Source: Candidatus Bathyarchaeota archaeon
GTDB lineage: Archaea; Thermoproteota; Bathyarchaeia; Bathyarchaeales; Bathycorpusculaceae
DNA: 64,000 nucleotides
Direction of reading: 5' to 3'
Assembly (NCBI GenBank): GCA_003164295.1
Contig: PLTA01000039.1
Location: 272,869 to 336,868, forward strand
Of this stretch, positions 63,411-64,000 are shown in pieces. The notes below the pieces were generated by a model. The model did no database searches, was not told the DNA's origin, and worked only from the letters and a program-made list of their open reading frames with translations. Position numbers and translations under genes: made by a program. How positions within the stretch are numbered: the stretch's first letter is position 1; every line of letters begins with the position of its first letter.

Positions 63411-64000
63411 TTAAACTTTGGTTTTATGTTGATGTTTCTTGAAGAAAACCAACAAACCAGCAACTGCCATTACGATTATCAAAAATGGAATTGCCAAGGC
63501 TGAAAACTCTGGAATGGTCGGAGTTGTAGTTGGAGATTGCGAAGGAGTTGATGTTGGCGTTGCGTTTGGTGAGTTTGGAGGTCCCAAGGAGACTGGTGGA
63601 GTTAGTGTTGGGGTTGGCGTTGGAGATGGTGATGAGATTGAACTAACTGTTGACGTTGATGTAGGCGTGGGTGTTATTGTAGGTGTGTTTGTTGGGGAAG
63701 ATGTTGGCGAGGATGTTGAATTTGCTACGGTTAATGAGTCAATTTGTATCGAGTAGGCAGCTATTTGATTTGTTAATTGGGTATTATTGTCTAACGGTGT
63801 CGAAAAATATCTAACGGCGCCATTAACCGAAAGGGTGGGTGTTAAATAGTTGGTGTAATTCAAGCTTATGACTCCGCCGGTAGCGTTATAAAATGTTGTA
63901 ACAACCCAAGGGTATGAAACTATTTGGCTACCATTGTTCACTAGCGTTCCATAAGCTACATAGACGCCATTAGCATCAGTGTAATTGTATCTACCTTGAA
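63411..64000 (-). CDS. Secreted protein with Ser/Thr/Pro linker and PEF-type C-terminal sorting tail (partial)
   Basis: The 5' end lies beyond base 64000 and the frame is open to the edge. Visible residues begin GRYNYTDANGVYVAYGTLVNN, a beta-rich domain with many N-x-S/T sites. About 60 residues of Pro/Thr/Ser repeats (SPSPTPTPTLTPPV) form a glycosylation-type linker. At the C terminus PEFSALAIPFLIIVMAVAGLLVFFKKHQ is a PEF-CTERM-like tail: motif, membrane helix, basic end. Archaeosortase processing is possible (established for the family). The function of the N-terminal part is unknown. Confidence 0.75.
   Translation of the reverse strand, partial: QGRYNYTDANGVYVAYGTLVNNGSQIVSYPWVVTTFYNATGGVISLNYTNYLTPTLSVNGAVRYFSTPLDNNTQLTNQIAAYSIQIDSLTVANSTSSPTSSPTNTPTITPTPTSTSTVSSISSPSPTPTPTLTPPVSLGPPNSPNATPTSTPSQSPTTTPTIPEFSALAIPFLIIVMAVAGLLVFFKKHQHKTKV

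Overview
The window looks like a piece of an archaeal chromosome, most likely from the TACK side (Thermoproteota) and plausibly a Bathyarchaeia-type organism. The evidence is archaeal ribosomal proteins of eukaryotic type (S3ae, S6e, S24e, S26e, S27ae), archaeal RNA polymerase subunits (Rpo7/RpoE', Rpo6/RpoK), Spt4, aIF2 gamma, a thermosome, GTP-dependent dephospho-CoA kinase, class I lysyl-tRNA synthetase, CofD (F420 pathway) and a Fae-Hps enzyme. S26e argues against a euryarchaeon. The Bathyarchaeia assignment is inference; no 16S gene is present.

Layout. 1-3036 is the S10-type ribosomal cluster (L3, L4, L23, L2, S19), which stops after S19 and gives way to a B12-binding radical SAM gene. 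4692-9935 on the minus strand is the classic archaeal information block: S6e, aIF2 gamma, (a NUDIX gene on the other strand), PIN/Fcf1-like, Rpo7, Spt4, dephospho-CoA kinase, S24e, S27ae, SecB-like. 10205-26745 is mixed: a giant secreted PQQ-propeller protein, an MFS transporter, a Fae-Hps enzyme with an added HTH domain, an M32 carboxypeptidase, a collapsed TetR/MFS pair, tRNA-Glu, an HD phosphohydrolase, thymidylate kinase and an ABC-2 exporter.

26821-31002 is a fossil integrated element: the last codons of the UPF0147 gene recur 3.9 kb downstream, and between the copies lie tyrosine-recombinase relics and a second giant PQQ-propeller protein. 31053-37459 holds a PadR/metal-finger regulator, a FAD oxidoreductase, a four-gene zinc-ribbon/SPFH module and LysRS. 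37619-43178 is the most unusual part: a tRNA-Arg gene followed by three gene-sized segments. The segments are delimited by six related GGATTYG...CGAATCC palindromes, and three of these run directly into a copy of the tRNA 3' end. The segments carry an ABC exporter with a PadR regulator, a single small gene, and a broken haloalkane-dehalogenase-like gene.

43261-58512 returns to housekeeping genes: DUF47, CofD, MoaE, S3ae, SerRS, a frameshifted Alba gene, a CDP-alcohol transferase, S26e, DUF4438, a CBS regulator, dihydroorotase, a Mut7-C nuclease, Rpo6, thermosome, an ACT regulator, TrpB2 and an ATP-NAD kinase-like gene. 58513-60975 is a 2.4 kb T-rich tract with inverted repeats and decayed coding fragments, including a RPEVKA-repeat gene. 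The window ends with small membrane proteins and the C-terminal part of a secreted protein with a PEF-type sorting tail.

No CRISPR array, rRNA gene or intact insertion sequence was seen.
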